64,000 nucleotides of DNA, taken from the NCBI GenBank assembly GCA_022828595.1, contig JAKGHH010000002.1, positions 106,513,254 to 106,577,253 of the forward strand, read 5' to 3'. Below, piece after piece: positions 1 to 13,139 of this stretch; the first letter of the stretch is position 1; the number at the start of each line of letters is the position of its first letter. Made by a program: the position numbers and the translations under genes. This DNA comes from Nelumbo lutea (lineage: Eukaryota > Streptophyta > Magnoliopsida > Proteales > Nelumbonaceae). The notes under the pieces were generated by a model. The model had not been told where the DNA came from, did no database searches, and was given only the letters and a program-made list of their open reading frames with translations.

Positions 1-420
1 CCATCCATGAATCCATTAAAAGTTTCACATGGACGTTTGACTTGCACCCTCTTTCCCTCTCTCTCCCCTCTGAACATATTCCTCTCCGTTCTTCTTATTT
101 CTTCCTTTTTGTTGTTTCCGTAAGAATTACTTTTTCTGGGTCCTTCTATTTGTAGTCAGACAAGGCTGCCAAATCATTACATCTCAATTTCCAAACCTAG
201 AAAAACCCAGATAGAGAGAGAGAAAGAGAGAAGGGGAGAGATTAAAGCTTCTGTTTCACAGATGAAATGCATCAATCTACTGTTTTCATCTTTTATGCTG
301 GTTATGGTTATCTTTTCCTTCTGTCTATACACATCTCCATGTTAAAAGTGTCTACAAGGGATCTCTAAGGACAGGCAAAGAGAAAGCAAAAAGAAGAGGA
401 TGACGCCTGCCTATAGCATT
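1..420 (-). other. 3' flank and probable 3' UTR of the TGA10 gene
   Basis: This stretch lies directly downstream of the TGA10 stop codon on the minus strand. It contains pyrimidine- and purine-rich runs (CT-rich near 50-75, GA-rich near 210-240) but no open frame with coding character. No AATAAA was found on the minus strand here, so the polyadenylation site is not assigned. Confidence 0.5.
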
Positions 421-3400
421 TTATTCCTGCCGGGGGCGTGACAACCACAGAGAGCTCAGAGCTCGGAGCCGGTGGAAGTACTCAGCTATCGCCAAGAAAC
501 ATCTCGCCGCCTGCCGGGTCGTCAAGATTTGGTGAAGCCGGTGAAGGGTCTGCTGCCTCAGATTATCAGCCTGTCACACAACCAAACAACATTTTCTTGC
601 CTCAATTATGCAGTGCAGAAAGGGCCACGAAAAACCTAACCCCGGTTTAAACCTGATCGATCTTAAATCAGACCGGAGGTCACCAAAAAAACTGGCAAAA
701 AGTTGACCCGACCCGTGAACCAACAAATCGGGTAGATCACCCACCGGGTTCCCCCTTTTCAAACTGTTGTTTCTAATTCATGGTTGGCGTAGATGGTAGA
801 ACCATTCGACCCAGATGGTTAAACCTATACTTTTGATTAAAAAAAAAACTTTGCGGATCCAGGTTGAATCATTGACCGTTCAACCAATACTTATGGGTAG
901 GGGTACGGCCTTTGCCAACCCGACCCGAACCCGATATACAAATCCAGGAATTCTCCTTCTCCCCTCACCGTACGTATTAAAATCTCTGTCTTCTCTCTGA
1001 TGGACACGAAGACGGTTAGGACCATGACATCATGTCCACATGCTTGGGTCCATGTTCATGGTTTTGATTCCCATAGTAAGTTCGTAGACCGTTCGTCCCT
1101 TCCACGCAAAAAGTAAATACAGAATACAAGAGCAATGGAGGTTGAATTTAGGAGGAGCTCCGGCCACGTACCTGTCTAACGAAACCTTCGACGGTGGAGA
1201 GCTTGTTCATGGCGACGGCCATCTGGCCCATGTAGTTAGCCATGTTAGGAGGGCAACTAAGAGCGTCGGAAGCGATGGTGTCCGAGAGGGATTGGCGGAG
1301 CGCTTCCAGCCCTCGCGAGAGAGCCTCCTCTGCCTCATGCGTCGATTGTTGCAGTCCACAGATTCCCAGGATCTGCTGCTCTGTCAATGGCTCGATGTGA
1401 TTCATCAGAACCTGTACAGGTGATTCGATTATTTATTTAGCAGAGGACAAAACGAACGATGCATGAATAGTTTTCGAGTTTCATCAACTTAGACAGACAA
1501 ACGGAACAGATCGAAAGAGAGATTCCTGGATATGGAAGTAATAGATACAGCTTTAGAGCACCAGGGGAATAAACTACAATCGACCCTTTAATGGAAAAGT
1601 TACGTAATACATTACTGGAATGCAGCATCTACGGCAACGACGAATAGATGCATACCGAAACAAATTAAGCATCTCGTTTTCCATGGCATTATTGCAAACT
1701 TTCATACAGAAACAGAAATTGTGGCAGTGAAGCGCCATTTCTAAAACAAATTTAGCCTTTCCCGACGGCCTCCAAAAGTAATAAACTAATGAATTAAAAG
1801 AAAAGAAGAGGAAGAAAGAAATGCATGCAGCCTTGAACAGTTGTTTTGGGTTGTCGATTTCGACATGGAGGACGTATACATTTCCAGAGCTCAAACTCAA
1901 AATATGAAAAAAGCGTTGGGTATTCGTGCATGAAAAGCCTTCTTTTTACGCTAGCACAACCCTTAATAGCAACCCTCCACGATATCTTTCGTCATTGTTG
2001 ATTCCATTACTTGGTATCCCGACAACCTAATCCTCATGCATTAAATAAAAATCTCACCTTCGGTAGTTCTACGCACAGTTTCCCATCACATCTTCCGTCC
2101 TTGTACAGTCTTTCAGCAATTAAATAAACAAAAAACAATCAGTTTTATTTTCTTCCGTTCTCTGTACTTTCTCTCTGTCTATATTATTTCCATTTTCAAC
2201 GCAAATCCAATTTCTAGCACAGGTTAGGTTTAGGTGTTCAAACCTATGTTTATTCGATTTTTTGCTATTAACTATTCTCTATGTAACGTCAATTTTTTGG
2301 GTTCTTTAAAGACATAATTCTGGTAGAACTTAATATTTCTGGCAATTCAAGCTGGAATATGTATTAACTTGTAGCGGAGCAGGTTTTCTCTATTTCTACG
2401 AATGGTTTTTCAAAAATGATATGAAGAATTTATTGGGTTTGTACCTTTATTAGTTCGGATGGCCGGAATCCTCCCATCCACATGAAGCAGCGCTCTGCCG
2501 GAGTTTTCCACATGCCGGAGACAATATGAAAAACGTCAGATTTTACGACCATGCTCTTGAGGTTCATAATCGCATCGTAGTGCACTAAACAATTGTCCAC
2601 GAAGAGACGAAGCTCGTTTTCCGGTAAGTGTTCTTGCACAGCTGCTCGGAGCTCAAACATGAGCCGGTGGTTCTCCTCGAGCCATCTCGCATACTCCATG
2701 TCGAACACTGCAGCATCTGAAACACAATGAACATGATCAGTAAATGAATTGAATTTAACTACGAGGCATTGGAAAATTGAGCTGTACAGAAGCAATTTGG
2801 CTGAGGATTAGAGGAATGCCTGAGCTTAGATTGCTGATACCAGCAGGAATGCCTGGTTCTCCTACGAGAGTTCCTCCGGCAAAGAATATACCCTAGTCAA
2901 GAATCAAAACAACCCTGCATTTTTCAGCAGTGTCCAAAATCTCGAGATTAGAAGCTTTGGAATGGTTGTTCAAAGATACCAACCTGAGTTCTAGCCCTTT
3001 GAAGCTCCTGTTCCAGCTGATTTAGCTTTACCCTACTTGACTCTAGCTGCTGAACATAAGCCTGTGACGGACCCCAAATAAAAAAGAAATCAAAGATCCA
3101 TATTTTTCCCTCATTAGCACTAAAACTAGTTAATTTACGTGCAGACAGTAGACTGACCTTCTTCCGTAGCCTGCTCTTCCTAGCTGCTTCTCTATTTTGA
3201 GCGAGCCTTCTTAATGTCTGGTCAGAAGTAAATGAAAGCACGGCCATGATCAGTATCAGACGTTGTTTGAGAGAAGCAGCAAAAAGTATAAATTTATTTC
3301 TTCGTGTAAAGGCGATCAAAGAAGTCACCTTTGGGTCTGGTGTTTTTGGTCCTTCTTGCTCTGAACTTGATGTTGGGCCCTTGCGGTTTACTGCTTCACG

Positions 3401-4812
3401 CTGTCCGAAAACAAAAATTAACAAGAATCAAGTACTGATGAATTGAAAAAGAAAAATATTTGGAGATCGATAATCTCGAGATAATTAATTTTTTTCTTCT
3501 AATAATCTTATCTAGAATCCTACCTTGACAGTTTTGGGCGGTTCGGTAGCAGATGCCGAATCCTTCTGGGGATTAGCCAACTCCATGGCCGGCCCTGATG
3601 ATCTCTTTGAACCACTGCTTGTTGTAGAAACTAAAGCTACACTTTCCTGCGAAAAATAGAAGAAACCCGTTTCAAATTATCAGTAAACGAAGCCCAGAAG
3701 AAATGAATTAAAAAAAAAAAAAGAATCTTCCTAGATTTGAATCCCATACCTTTGCTGTAAATGGCTCTACATGCATGGGCTGAGAAGGGAAGATATTCAG
3801 AGTTGGTGGTCTGATCACTGGGTTCTCTGCACAAATGAAATGCCTCCTAAATTTGCAACTCAATTTTGATCTAGATAGATAGAGAGGGAAGGAGGGAGGA
3901 AGAGAAAGGGATATATTGGTTTTCAACGATATAATTAATAGTTGGATGAAGGAGATAAAAAAGGCAAGAGAAATACTAGTAATGAATGAATAATGGAGAG
4001 AGAAATACAAGTCATGAGAGAAGCTCTAGGAACATCATACATTTGACGCTCTCAGGCGTCCCAAACAAAAAAAAAAAAGAAGAAAAATGAAGGAAAAGAA
4101 AAGAAGAAACTGATATACCCTCCTCCTACCCTTTCCAATAAGCTAGAATTTGCAAGGAATTTATGATCAATTTGTTGATATGTCATGGTCGAAAAGAACA
4201 GTAAAAAATTTTTTTCCCAAAATTCAAAATTTCATTTCACATATTCCTCGGAATGAATCCAATCAAAACAGTACGGAACAAACGCAGATTTCAATTGTTC
4301 ATCTGCTCAAAACGCTTTTCTCATTACCCAAACGATCTCTATTGCAGAAGGATATTATAAATAATATCAACAGCTATCTCTGGTTCCCATGAAATAGCTA
4401 TAGAGATCAAAAGTAAAATCCATAAAGAAAAAAAAAAAACCCAGAAAAGGAGATGCATATAAGAGGATGATGATGATGATAAACTCACGTCTTTGTTCCT
4501 GAAGTGATGAGTGATCTTGTCCTTCGAAGTACAAAAAGAGGGCTTGATCCAATTCACCCACGTCATAAGCTCCAGTATCCTTACTTCCGCTGTCACAAAC
4601 AAGAACGATAAGAGACTTTGCACCAGTAATTAATTCAATTATCGAAGGAAATTGACGGGAAACGAAAACATGGGTTTGGCTTTTCTTGCTTTCATCTATA
4701 ATTACATGAGACTTCCAGGGACAGACGAAGTTGATTGCATCATCCCAAAAGAAATTTGATGGTGGTGGTGTTGTTGTTCCGTTCGGCTGTTGTTGCCTTT
4801 ATTAGCAGCCAT
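421..4812 (-). CDS. TGA10: TGA10-type bZIP transcription factor, 11 coding exons
   Basis: Nuclear DNA-binding factor of the TGACG-binding (TGA) bZIP group. Exons, 5' to 3' on the minus strand: 4706-4812, 4489-4589, 3750-3826, 3524-3646, 3329-3400, 3158-3217, 2984-3061, 2820-2892, 2445-2716, 1172-1411 and 421-570. The phases join to 1,353 nt (450 residues plus stop). Residues 1-35 are Gln/His-rich. Residues 161-180 hold the basic region with NREAARKSR, followed by a short leucine zipper (AYVQQLESS onward). From about residue 231 comes the DOG1-type domain, starting AAVFDMEYARWLEE and ending near SLWLSRPRQE. The segments YDVGELDQALFLY and LNIFPSQPMHVEP place it with TGA10 rather than TGA1 or TGA2. 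In Arabidopsis TGA9 and TGA10 act in anther development and flg22-linked redox signalling; that role is inferred. All introns look GT-AG except intron 8, which needs a GC donor. The start is the first ATG of a frame that stays open to the first donor. Confidence 0.93.
571..1171 (-). repeat. TGA10 intron 10, holding a GGTC/GACC-rich repeat
   Basis: The last intron has donor CAG|GTACGTG and acceptor GTGTGACAG. About 640-900 holds repeat-like sequence rich in paired CCGGTT, GACCGG and GTTGACCC motifs. It resembles the GGTTTT-ended elements found elsewhere in the window (for example 13364-13632) and is probably an old insertion in the intron. Confidence 0.4.
2817..2820 (-). other. Non-canonical GC splice donor of TGA10 intron 8
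   Basis: The exon end reads AGCTCAG followed by GCATTCC, so the intron starts with GC. Using it gives NLSSDAAVFDMEY, which matches the NISSEAAVFDMEY junction known in TGA10 proteins, and it fits the phase of the next exon (acceptor GTGTTTCAG). A GT donor 21 nt earlier in the transcript would also keep frame but would remove the conserved ISNLSS segment. Confidence 0.6.
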
Positions 4813-5480
4813 GAAACAAAAGGAGCCCAGCTAGGTTTCTTTCCTCATCTGCTTTAACAGCTCTGTACTACTCCATTAATGGTGAAACGGCGCTTTATTT
4901 CTTTCCACGAATATCATTTCCCGAACTCCATCACCACGGACAGAAGAGAGTTGGGACGTGGGAGAGAGTCTGTTTTTGGTCTAAAGAGCTTAAAAGATAT
5001 AAAAGAATAATAATCGAAGAGAATTGAATGCAAGGAAACATTAGCAGAAGCTTTTTCTTTGCTCTCTCACCAAAACCCCTGACGACTTTATAAAATACAC
5101 AAACAATTTTCAGATTTCACAGAGAGAGAGAGAGATTGAGCTGGTAAAACTAAAATCCTTCCTCTCTCTCTCTCTCTACACGCGGACGAAAACCACCGTA
5201 GACTTCTGAAAACTGCCCCAGTAGAAGGTGGAAACCGCCGTTTCAAGGTCTACTGCACCGCTTTTTTCGGTTTCTTGTCAGAGCTTCTCTTCAATCTTCA
5301 TTAGACAAAAGTACAATAATACCCTTACCATTTTATTAATTACTTACCACACCCACCCACAGGCCACAGACCCTCAGGCATGCCGACCATCCGGTGTAAA
5401 CGTGCACAAAACAGTTTGACGTTGCTGCTCTTCATCAAAATCCTCTGTTTTCTGTTTCCGGTTACGGTTCAAATCTTCCC
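4813..5480 (-). promoter_or_regulatory. TGA10 5' leader and promoter region
   Basis: No gene is seen here. It contains (GA)n near 5121-5135 and (CT)n near 5162-5178, typical of plant 5' leaders and core promoters, plus the TATA and TGACG sites described separately. The extent of the untranslated leader is unknown. Confidence 0.45.
5080..5092 (-). promoter_or_regulatory. Candidate TATA box and TGACG site of TGA10
   Basis: The minus strand reads TATAAA at 5087-5092, about 275 bp upstream of the ATG, leaving room for a GA/CT-rich 5' leader. A TGACG core lies at 5080-5084 and a second, TGACGT, at 5417-5422. TGACG is the known recognition core of TGA factors, so self-regulation is possible but inferred. 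Confidence 0.35.
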
Positions 5481-5729
5481 ACTACGCCACCAAGAAAGTT
5501 AATCTTGAATTGATAGGGCCAGAACCAAGATAAATAAAATAAATCAATGCTTTGGGCCCACTTTTAACCAGTCGATAGAATATCACATGTCGGGCCCTCT
5601 CAACTCTCAAGTCTAAATTGCAATTCAAGGCTATCTTTGGAGCCGATAGGTATTTTTGAGAAAACACTCTTGTATTTACATGTCGTTTTATTAGAAAACG
5701 CTCTTTATTTTCGTTTGCGAAAATACCAT

Positions 5730-5956
5730 GGTTTTCAAAACAGAAAAACTGGGAATCTGCTAGGTGATCAATCCTAAAATCGTTGATTTGGTCAGCAAAC
5801 TGATAAATTGGGTGATTAAATCATCTGATGGTTTTAATCAATTTTTTTTTTAATTCTTTTGTCAGAATAGACCGTCTTTCAGTTCGAATGATTGGACCGT
5901 TCGACTCAAGAACCAAATCCCTAACCAATTCATTATCCGATTCGATTTTAAAAACC
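5730..5956 (-). repeat. GGTTTT-TIR MITE-like element, copy 1
   Basis: One end reads GGTTTTCAAAAC and the other CGATTTTAAAAACC, which are inverted repeats of each other. The inside is full of TTGAACGG/CCGTTC and TGGTCAG motifs shared with copies at 13364-13632, 14150-14430, 23308-23587 and 40117-40645. No coding capacity. This copy is inverted relative to copy 2. Confidence 0.6.
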
Positions 5957-7737
5957 TTAAAAACTACCAAAAATACCAAAATAGGACATTTTCTCATACC
6001 ACACTTTTCCCATTTCAAATGCATGGTCTGAGAAATTCTTTTTTGAGAAAATAGATTTCAGGCGTGATGCTACTAATGTGGTGCCATTTTTTAAAAAAAT
6101 AATAAAAATAAGGCATCCATTCCAAACACTAGCCAAAGAGTTCCACCAGTCTATTCCCTAATATTTTCTGCATGTTAAAATTCAGATCTTCACCAATCAC
6201 CTTAAAGCCCATTTGTCTTTATTAGTTCATATTTTACAAAATTTATTTTTACATAAAGATGTGCTTAATATCTCTTTCGGTATCAACCACGTGTTTTGTT
6301 ACCTAGTACGGTAGATGCATCATAGATTTTGCCTAAACTACGACGTATTTATCAAAAAAAACAAGATATCTGAAAGACTTATAACCAATCAACCCCTTGA
6401 TGTAAACTCTTTCCTATCATGTCTTTTGGGCATCATAGATTTTCCAAAGGGCAAAGGGAGTGTCATATTAATCGGTGTACTCTGTCGCAAGTCATAAGAA
6501 GATGTGGATGTAAGCAGAGGACTGTTCTGTTCATTGATAAAAAATTTACAAATTTATGTTAATTGACCTAATATTATAAGTAAAAATGACAATAACACCA
6601 AACACAACCTTGATGTAAAATGCATGAAAACGAGCCGAATCAAATGTGATTTGGTTTTGAGGTCAAAGCTGAATTAAAATGGTCTAAGTTAAGTTCAACC
6701 CGGAGCTAAGCCAGGTCGAGGTCGAGAGTAGTCAACCCTAACGGTAAAACCACAAAAATACATAATAGAGTTATGAATAAGATCCAATACATGCATAAAA
6801 TACAAAAAAACGTTACGTTCACATTAGCTTCCCTTTTAATCAAAGTGGACAAAGTGCGGGCCCGAATTGGACAATTGATTGGATAATTACGACCTTCAGA
6901 TAAGTACCCATCAACCAATATGTAGCAATCAAATGATGGTGCGTTTGTGGGTACTGATGTTAATATATGCAAGGGGGTTTTTATTGTTCAGTCCACCCCA
7001 ACGAATATAAGTTTTACCTACAATTGGATGCGCTAGTCTGAAATTGATGCTGATACATGGGCAGTATTAGTATATAAGTGGGGTATTTGAAATTTTGAAT
7101 TATCTGAGGTAGAGTGCAAAATAGTTTTTACTACAAAAAATATATTACCAAAAATACACCAAAATCAAATCACTAATAATTAATCGCCATTTTTTTCTTA
7201 TTTTTCATTTTCCTCTGATATATTCTACCAAAATTCTCTCTTAAAATACATTTTTATATTTATACTCTTTCCATACTGAGCCTTTGTAACAATACTTGTG
7301 TTGTTTATACTGAAAATTATATAAGGATGAGCATCTGGTTTATTCAATTATAAAAATCAAAACCAAGAGCTAAAGTACACAAAAATCTAACTAATTAACC
7401 AAATCAAATTGTTTAAAACTGAAAAGTTGAAATCAAAAATTTTGGTCCAATTTTAATTGAATAATGCTCACCCCTAAATCCCCTACGTAATATACGTTTT
7501 CATTGTCATAAGCCCAAAAAATTTATATAATTAGTTCACTTCCCAAAAAAAAAAAAGAAAATTGCTAATTTTATCACAATCTTTAACGCTACAAAAGTCT
7601 TTCATTATAAATATATTTTATGCAATATGAATCAATAAAAAATAAAGATGTAACGTTTTTAAGATGATTGATTGAAATTATGATGTAACCTGCATAAAAA
7701 TTTAGAAAATACGCCATGGCTAAACTATGAAAATGCT
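5957..7737. other. AT-rich intergenic DNA, no gene seen
   Basis: Only short frames with no recognisable product are present. Stretches around 6640-6730 look like degraded repeat sequence with AACCCGG and CAGGTCG motifs. Nothing else can be supported. Confidence 0.5.
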
Positions 7738-7820
7738 CCGGTTCATATAAGTGCAAATATATAAAAAATAATACAAAATATAAAATTTTGCACTTGTACT
7801 CCTTCCCATTTAGACCTCCA
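7738..7820. repeat. Degenerate Tourist-like MITE (GTACTCCTTCC family)
   Basis: The end GCACTTGTACTCCTTCCCA, with a central AATAATACAAAATA, matches the better-preserved copies at 28513-28631 and 28635-28751. The ends are eroded and no target duplication is clear. Confidence 0.4.
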
Positions 7821-10800
7821 TGGGTGAAAATTTCACGGTTTTCCTGAAAGGCTGAAACTTACTGGTCGGCACAGTCACCAGCAGCTGACATCAGACACAC
7901 GTAGGCATGACTCAGCAAGCACGTGTGCCATGGGGTGAGCCCCGTTGGAGAATAGAAAATCGAGGACGTTGGTGGTGGGACCCGCAAAAGGCGCAAAAAA
8001 AAAAAAAAATCAATCTAACGGCCCAGGGGCTCAACTCAAAACCGGGTTCTTGTCAAAGCATCTGACAGGGTGGGTCCCACCGATTTTCTTACTTCTCTCG
8101 TTTCCAGCCACTTCGGAGACTGCAAATGGAAACAATCAAACACGCAAGACTCTCAACAAACCATATAAAAATCGTAAACGTTAAAAATATTAGAGAAGAG
8201 ACAAAGTACAAACTAGAGACTCCGGATCGGTTATGACTTATGAATCATGGTTTTTTTCTGCCACTGGGAGTCGTCCCACCAAATCCCCAAACAACGGGCA
8301 GGTATACGTGGGCCATCAACATCTTCCAATTCAGATGCTGGAAGTCATCAAGGGTGAAGGGTGTGGTCAAGGGATGATGTTAAATCAGGACTGTTCCTTC
8401 AAGTTGAAGGACCCACTGATTCGTCTACCTGTTAACGGTAACACTGCATCCACGTTTACTGATTTTCTTAATTTATTTTTCATTGTCAGCAGATCGTTTG
8501 CAGGGCACATTCATTTACAGTATTACACTGATGCAAAACTACGACAATGGAGCATGATATAGGTGCAAATTTCGATTTATTTTTGTTTTAAACCAGAATT
8601 TGCATACTTCGATGCTTTTGTATTAATGCAAATAATATTGCATTGCAACCAAATGCAACATTAATTTCAATATTTTCGGCTAAAACAGACACCCAAAATG
8701 AAAATGGAAATCATAAAATCCAGGTTCTTACTTGAGAGCTTGGTATAAACCGTTAGCTTGATGTTTCGATGGGGAGAAACTTGTTAGTGGGACAAAGGGC
8801 TGACTTTGGAGTTTGGAACCTCTGGCTTTTAAATTCTAGTTTTTTATTCAGTGCACAAGCAAGGTGATCGGATTTGCTGCCCACAATAATGCTACAGTTG
8901 CACATCACAAATATGTTTATGTTTAGTATTTGTATATTGTCATTGATGGGGACTGATTTACGTTGTGGGGCTGTAGCGTTTGGTGGATAGAGTGTGGGTA
9001 GCGTTTTATGGATGATAATAGATAAAGTTGGGTAAAGATGGAAAAACTTTGGTTGTTGGGGGCCAACAGCCTATAATGTTGAGAATATTGTTGGAAATGC
9101 CAGGTTGCCATGAGAGTGCAGTAAAATGGTAATTGCCTCTTATTTTCTTTTGATTGAACAGTTAGAGGGAGTCTAAATTTTCTACTCACTCTCTATTTGC
9201 AGTGAATTAGAGGTCATACATCTTTCAATTCATAATAAAGATGTATAGCTTCAATTCAGGACGGGTATAGAGGGGGTTGGAAAAGCGAGTAGGAAATTCC
9301 GAGTGCAGTTAGACGTGGATGTGAATGAGTTAACATGTTCGGCACAGAAATGCATTCAACAGCATAGGCTGGATTCTAATCCACCTAGACTTGATTATTA
9401 CAACCCAGACCTCCCTGACCCACCCTATTCAAAGATTGGCACCAGGAAATTCTGTGCAATTTTGCGGGCCAGATCAACTCACGTGACACGACATTCATAC
9501 ATCAGGAATATATATATTTCCATCAATAACAACATATAAGGATGGGAAATGTTTCTAATGCACTGGCTGTAATACCCCATGGTTGAGTTTTTCTGGGTGG
9601 GAGATTCAAATGCACAATATGAGCCAAGTTCGGCTGAGCATTTTACAAATTAAACGGACAGTAAAGACATGGTGTATTATGAATAGACATGGGCAGAGTT
9701 CTCGTGGACAGGAGGTGGACAGGAGATCCGGAGTCATATCTCACTTATTGATCTCAATATGCAAGTGGTTGTAAAGCACAATTGAATAATCAAATGTATG
9801 GGTGTAATGTTTTGTGGGTAGGTATGCGTATGACCTTTATAACTTACGGATCCGAGCTTGTGGGGTACATGTACTTGATGACTGATATTGCACATTAGTG
9901 TTTGTTAAAGAGTCCCTAACACGAACATCAAATCCAATTAATCCGGATACCCTGATGATGATAAGAAAACCCAGAGGAAGAAAAAAAGAAAATATATATA
10001 ACACGAGCAACAGACTTTTGACTATACATTGATTCGCGTTTTCCTTGTTCATATGGCAAAGGAGAGATATACATCCAAATCACTACCTGGGACAAAACTT
10101 GCCACGTGGAAAGAGGTGACTAGAGAAAGTATGTAGACTTTATTTAAAATTATGCCGACATCAAGAGTCCATACCTGTGACAGGCATTTGTCATTCACTT
10201 TCCTTCAGTCTGACAAGTGTTCCATTACATATTAATTAAGAGAGAATACCGGCTAACTATAGAGTTATACGTACCTGTTCTTCTAAACCATCATGAAAAT
10301 TAAGGTCTTTACTTACAAAAATAATGCATAATTTTCTATCTTACAAATATTAGGACCACCACAAATAATCAACCATCGGGTAGGTCTTTGAAATAGGATC
10401 TGGGATTCTACCAACCAATCTGGATATTTTGTTTGTTCTGAGTACCACTCAATGAATTGATATTTTGTTTATAAAGAGAAATTAAATTAATTAATTAAGA
10501 ACAATAAAAATTTAGCTCGTTCAATTGTACTATTGCTTCTTAATTGAACTGTCTATATCATAGGCGTTTTGCAGTGTTTTATATCAGGGACGAAGAGAAA
10601 TAAATAAAGAAAGATAAATCCAATCCCTATGTGTTAGGCAAAGATGGGATTGATACATTCATAACAAGTTGGATTGTTTATTTGATTTGTTAATATTTCT
10701 GTTCCCCCTCAAACCTCATATCCACACCCTCCCTAGCGAGAGAGAGAAATTATCAATAAAGTGGGAATTATTTGGATTAGGTATATCAGAATAAATCAAT

Positions 10801-12116
10801 ATATTAAAATGATTTTAAAACATAGATGATCTAAGTTTAGTCTCAAGGGTTGTTAAACAGAGCTAGGGTTGCCACCCACTCCTCCCATTGACTGTGTCAA
10901 CATTTTCCACCCAGAAACGACAGCAGGATGCCATTAGATAACCAAATTTCAGATTAAAAATTCTGGAGCAGTTTACTCATCTACTCATTATAGAAAAGAA
11001 CAAATCGATGCTCTATGAGGGTGAGCTTAAGAGATTGGTTAGTGCAATAAAATATGTGAGCAACAGAACATCTTTCTCTATAGCAAATTTTTAGTATTTT
11101 CTGGAATTCCGGATTTTATCAGAAAAAGTTTTAAATTCGGTTATTTGACAAATTCTTTATACAAATTAGGAAAATTAACTTTTTATTACTATGCATTTAG
11201 ATATCATATGTGTATATTGAATGTATATATTTATTGATTCAGGTATTTCATTCTATAACATGAATATTTTTTTTTTCATTTGTTTTTTTAAATCGCCATA
11301 TCAATAAACAAAAAGAAGAAAAACAAAACAAAAACAAGTTATTGAACTCTATTTTTGTTTCAAATAAGAAAAACAAGTTGGAGCAATACATGTTTTTGAA
11401 ACCATTAAGGAGGTATTAGACAACACACTTTTGTTTTTTAGCAATTGTCACATCTGACATGGCAGTTGCTTTTGCTTTTCAAAACAAAACCAATCATCTT
11501 ATCAAATACCCCCCAAAATAATTGTTTTTAAAAACAAAAACAAATTTTGTAATGTATAAAATATATGACTTATAGAATATGATATTAAATAATCAAATGA
11601 AAACATGTTTTTGAAACTAAAAATTCAATAACATATATATTTCTGGGTTTCAGTTTTGAAAACAAAAAACACACACAATCAAGAACTTGTGTTTTGTTTT
11701 TATAACAATCCGTCTTCAAATCAGATAGTTTTGATTTATTTTTAAAACCGACAACAAGAAAAACAATTCACATTGCATAATGGTCCATTAATTTTGCAAA
11801 AAATAAAAGAAAGAAAAAGAAATCTCCATCAAACTTGCCTATAATTGCCATGGACCTAGGTTTCAAACCCTATTTCTACATGTCATTCACTGGACACCTA
11901 CCTGTTTGCCATAAAAAGAGACTTATTATGAAAAGATAGCATTTGATTCCCGTTTTAAATATTAAAATCGGGCCTTTCTACCTTTATTCACTTGATTACC
12001 TTTTGATTGGGATATTCAGTCTAATTTAATTTTGTAGTTGAGAGAGAGAGAGAGGAGTTAAGGAAGCACATTAAATTTAAGACACATGCTCCTAAAATTG
12101 AATTTAGAGTTTAAGG
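7821..12116. other. Intergenic DNA, no gene seen
   Basis: No open frame here has family features. 8560-8670 contains a partial copy of the element complete at 59534-59781 (GCATTGCAACCAAATGCAAC). About 11420-11512 carries a copy of the AAAACAAAACCAATCAT family described at 13140-13326. The rest is AT-rich single-copy-looking or eroded repeat DNA. Confidence 0.45.
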
Positions 12117-12247
12117 TTATGCTTGTTTTGAAGGAAAAGGTAAGGGAAGCAAGGGAAAGGATGGAAAAGGTTATACAAACCTTGTATAGGTTTTCTTACC
12201 TTTCCCTTCCTTTTCCTATTTTTTCCTTCAAACCAAACAAGGCATAA
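12117..12247. repeat. 131-bp palindromic MITE-like hairpin
   Basis: It begins TTATGCTTGTTTTGAAGGA and ends TTCAAACCAAACAAGGCATA with a final A, so the two halves are near-perfect inverted repeats around a short centre near 12175-12190. Each arm is rich in AAGGAAAAGG or its complement. The whole unit would fold into one long hairpin. No coding content. Confidence 0.6.
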
Positions 12248-13139
12248 GTTTCAAAGGTGGGAAACAAAATAGAAAAAATGGATTTTTCACTTGACCATTC
12301 AAAACGGGGTTTATTCTTTCGGATAAGCCATCAATGCATGAATGGTACTTATAAATAATATTTTGGTGCACTAGAATTATATTCATATATGAAAATTGCT
12401 AAATCATTCCTATAACTATGAAAGAGGAGAAAAACTCTTGTTATGTTGCTTTAAGATTTTTTTTGTTTTTTGTTTATTTTGTTAATTTATTTTAAAATTT
12501 TCATTATCTTTTCAATTTTTTTAATATGCCTCTCATGGCTTGGATTGCGGCACGGCATAGCCTGGCCCGGGTTTTCCATGGGCCATACCGGGCTTGACCT
12601 CTAAAGTATCTCAAAGGAGGCAAGCATGGCCCGCAAAGTTGTGTCATGTTGCCCAATATGGCCCCATTAACACCTCTAGTCTAATCTAACCTATATTGAT
12701 AGCGGTGTATATAATTAGCTTATAAGCTTATCCCAACACCTTACACTCCTTGGGCCAAAGCCCAAGAATAAATGGTTCAACTATGATACCGGAAGGATAT
12801 GATATTGGAAAAACTTTTGATCAATCAACTGGAATTATAAACATGGTAGCCAATCAGGTGTTATCTATCAAAATTCATGGATGGTTTGATTGGTCAAAAC
12901 TCTACCAATATTATATCTTTCCCATATTATAGATTTTCCCAAAATAAATTTTTATAATAACAAAAAAAAAAGTCTGATTAAAATATTTCCCAATATCCCC
13001 AACCCCTACTTTGTGGCTTTCTCACGATGGAAACTCCATTGTATCTTCCGGAGCTGAGTGAAGCTATAGAGGTGGGAGATGGAAAACTTTCGACTCACCG
13101 TATCAAGAGGTTAGAGAGCCCCCCCCACCCACCCCCAAT

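Noticed and set aside
8233..8562. 109-codon plus-strand frame as a gene
   Set aside because: No recognised motif, no splice partners found, and its end runs into MITE sequence.
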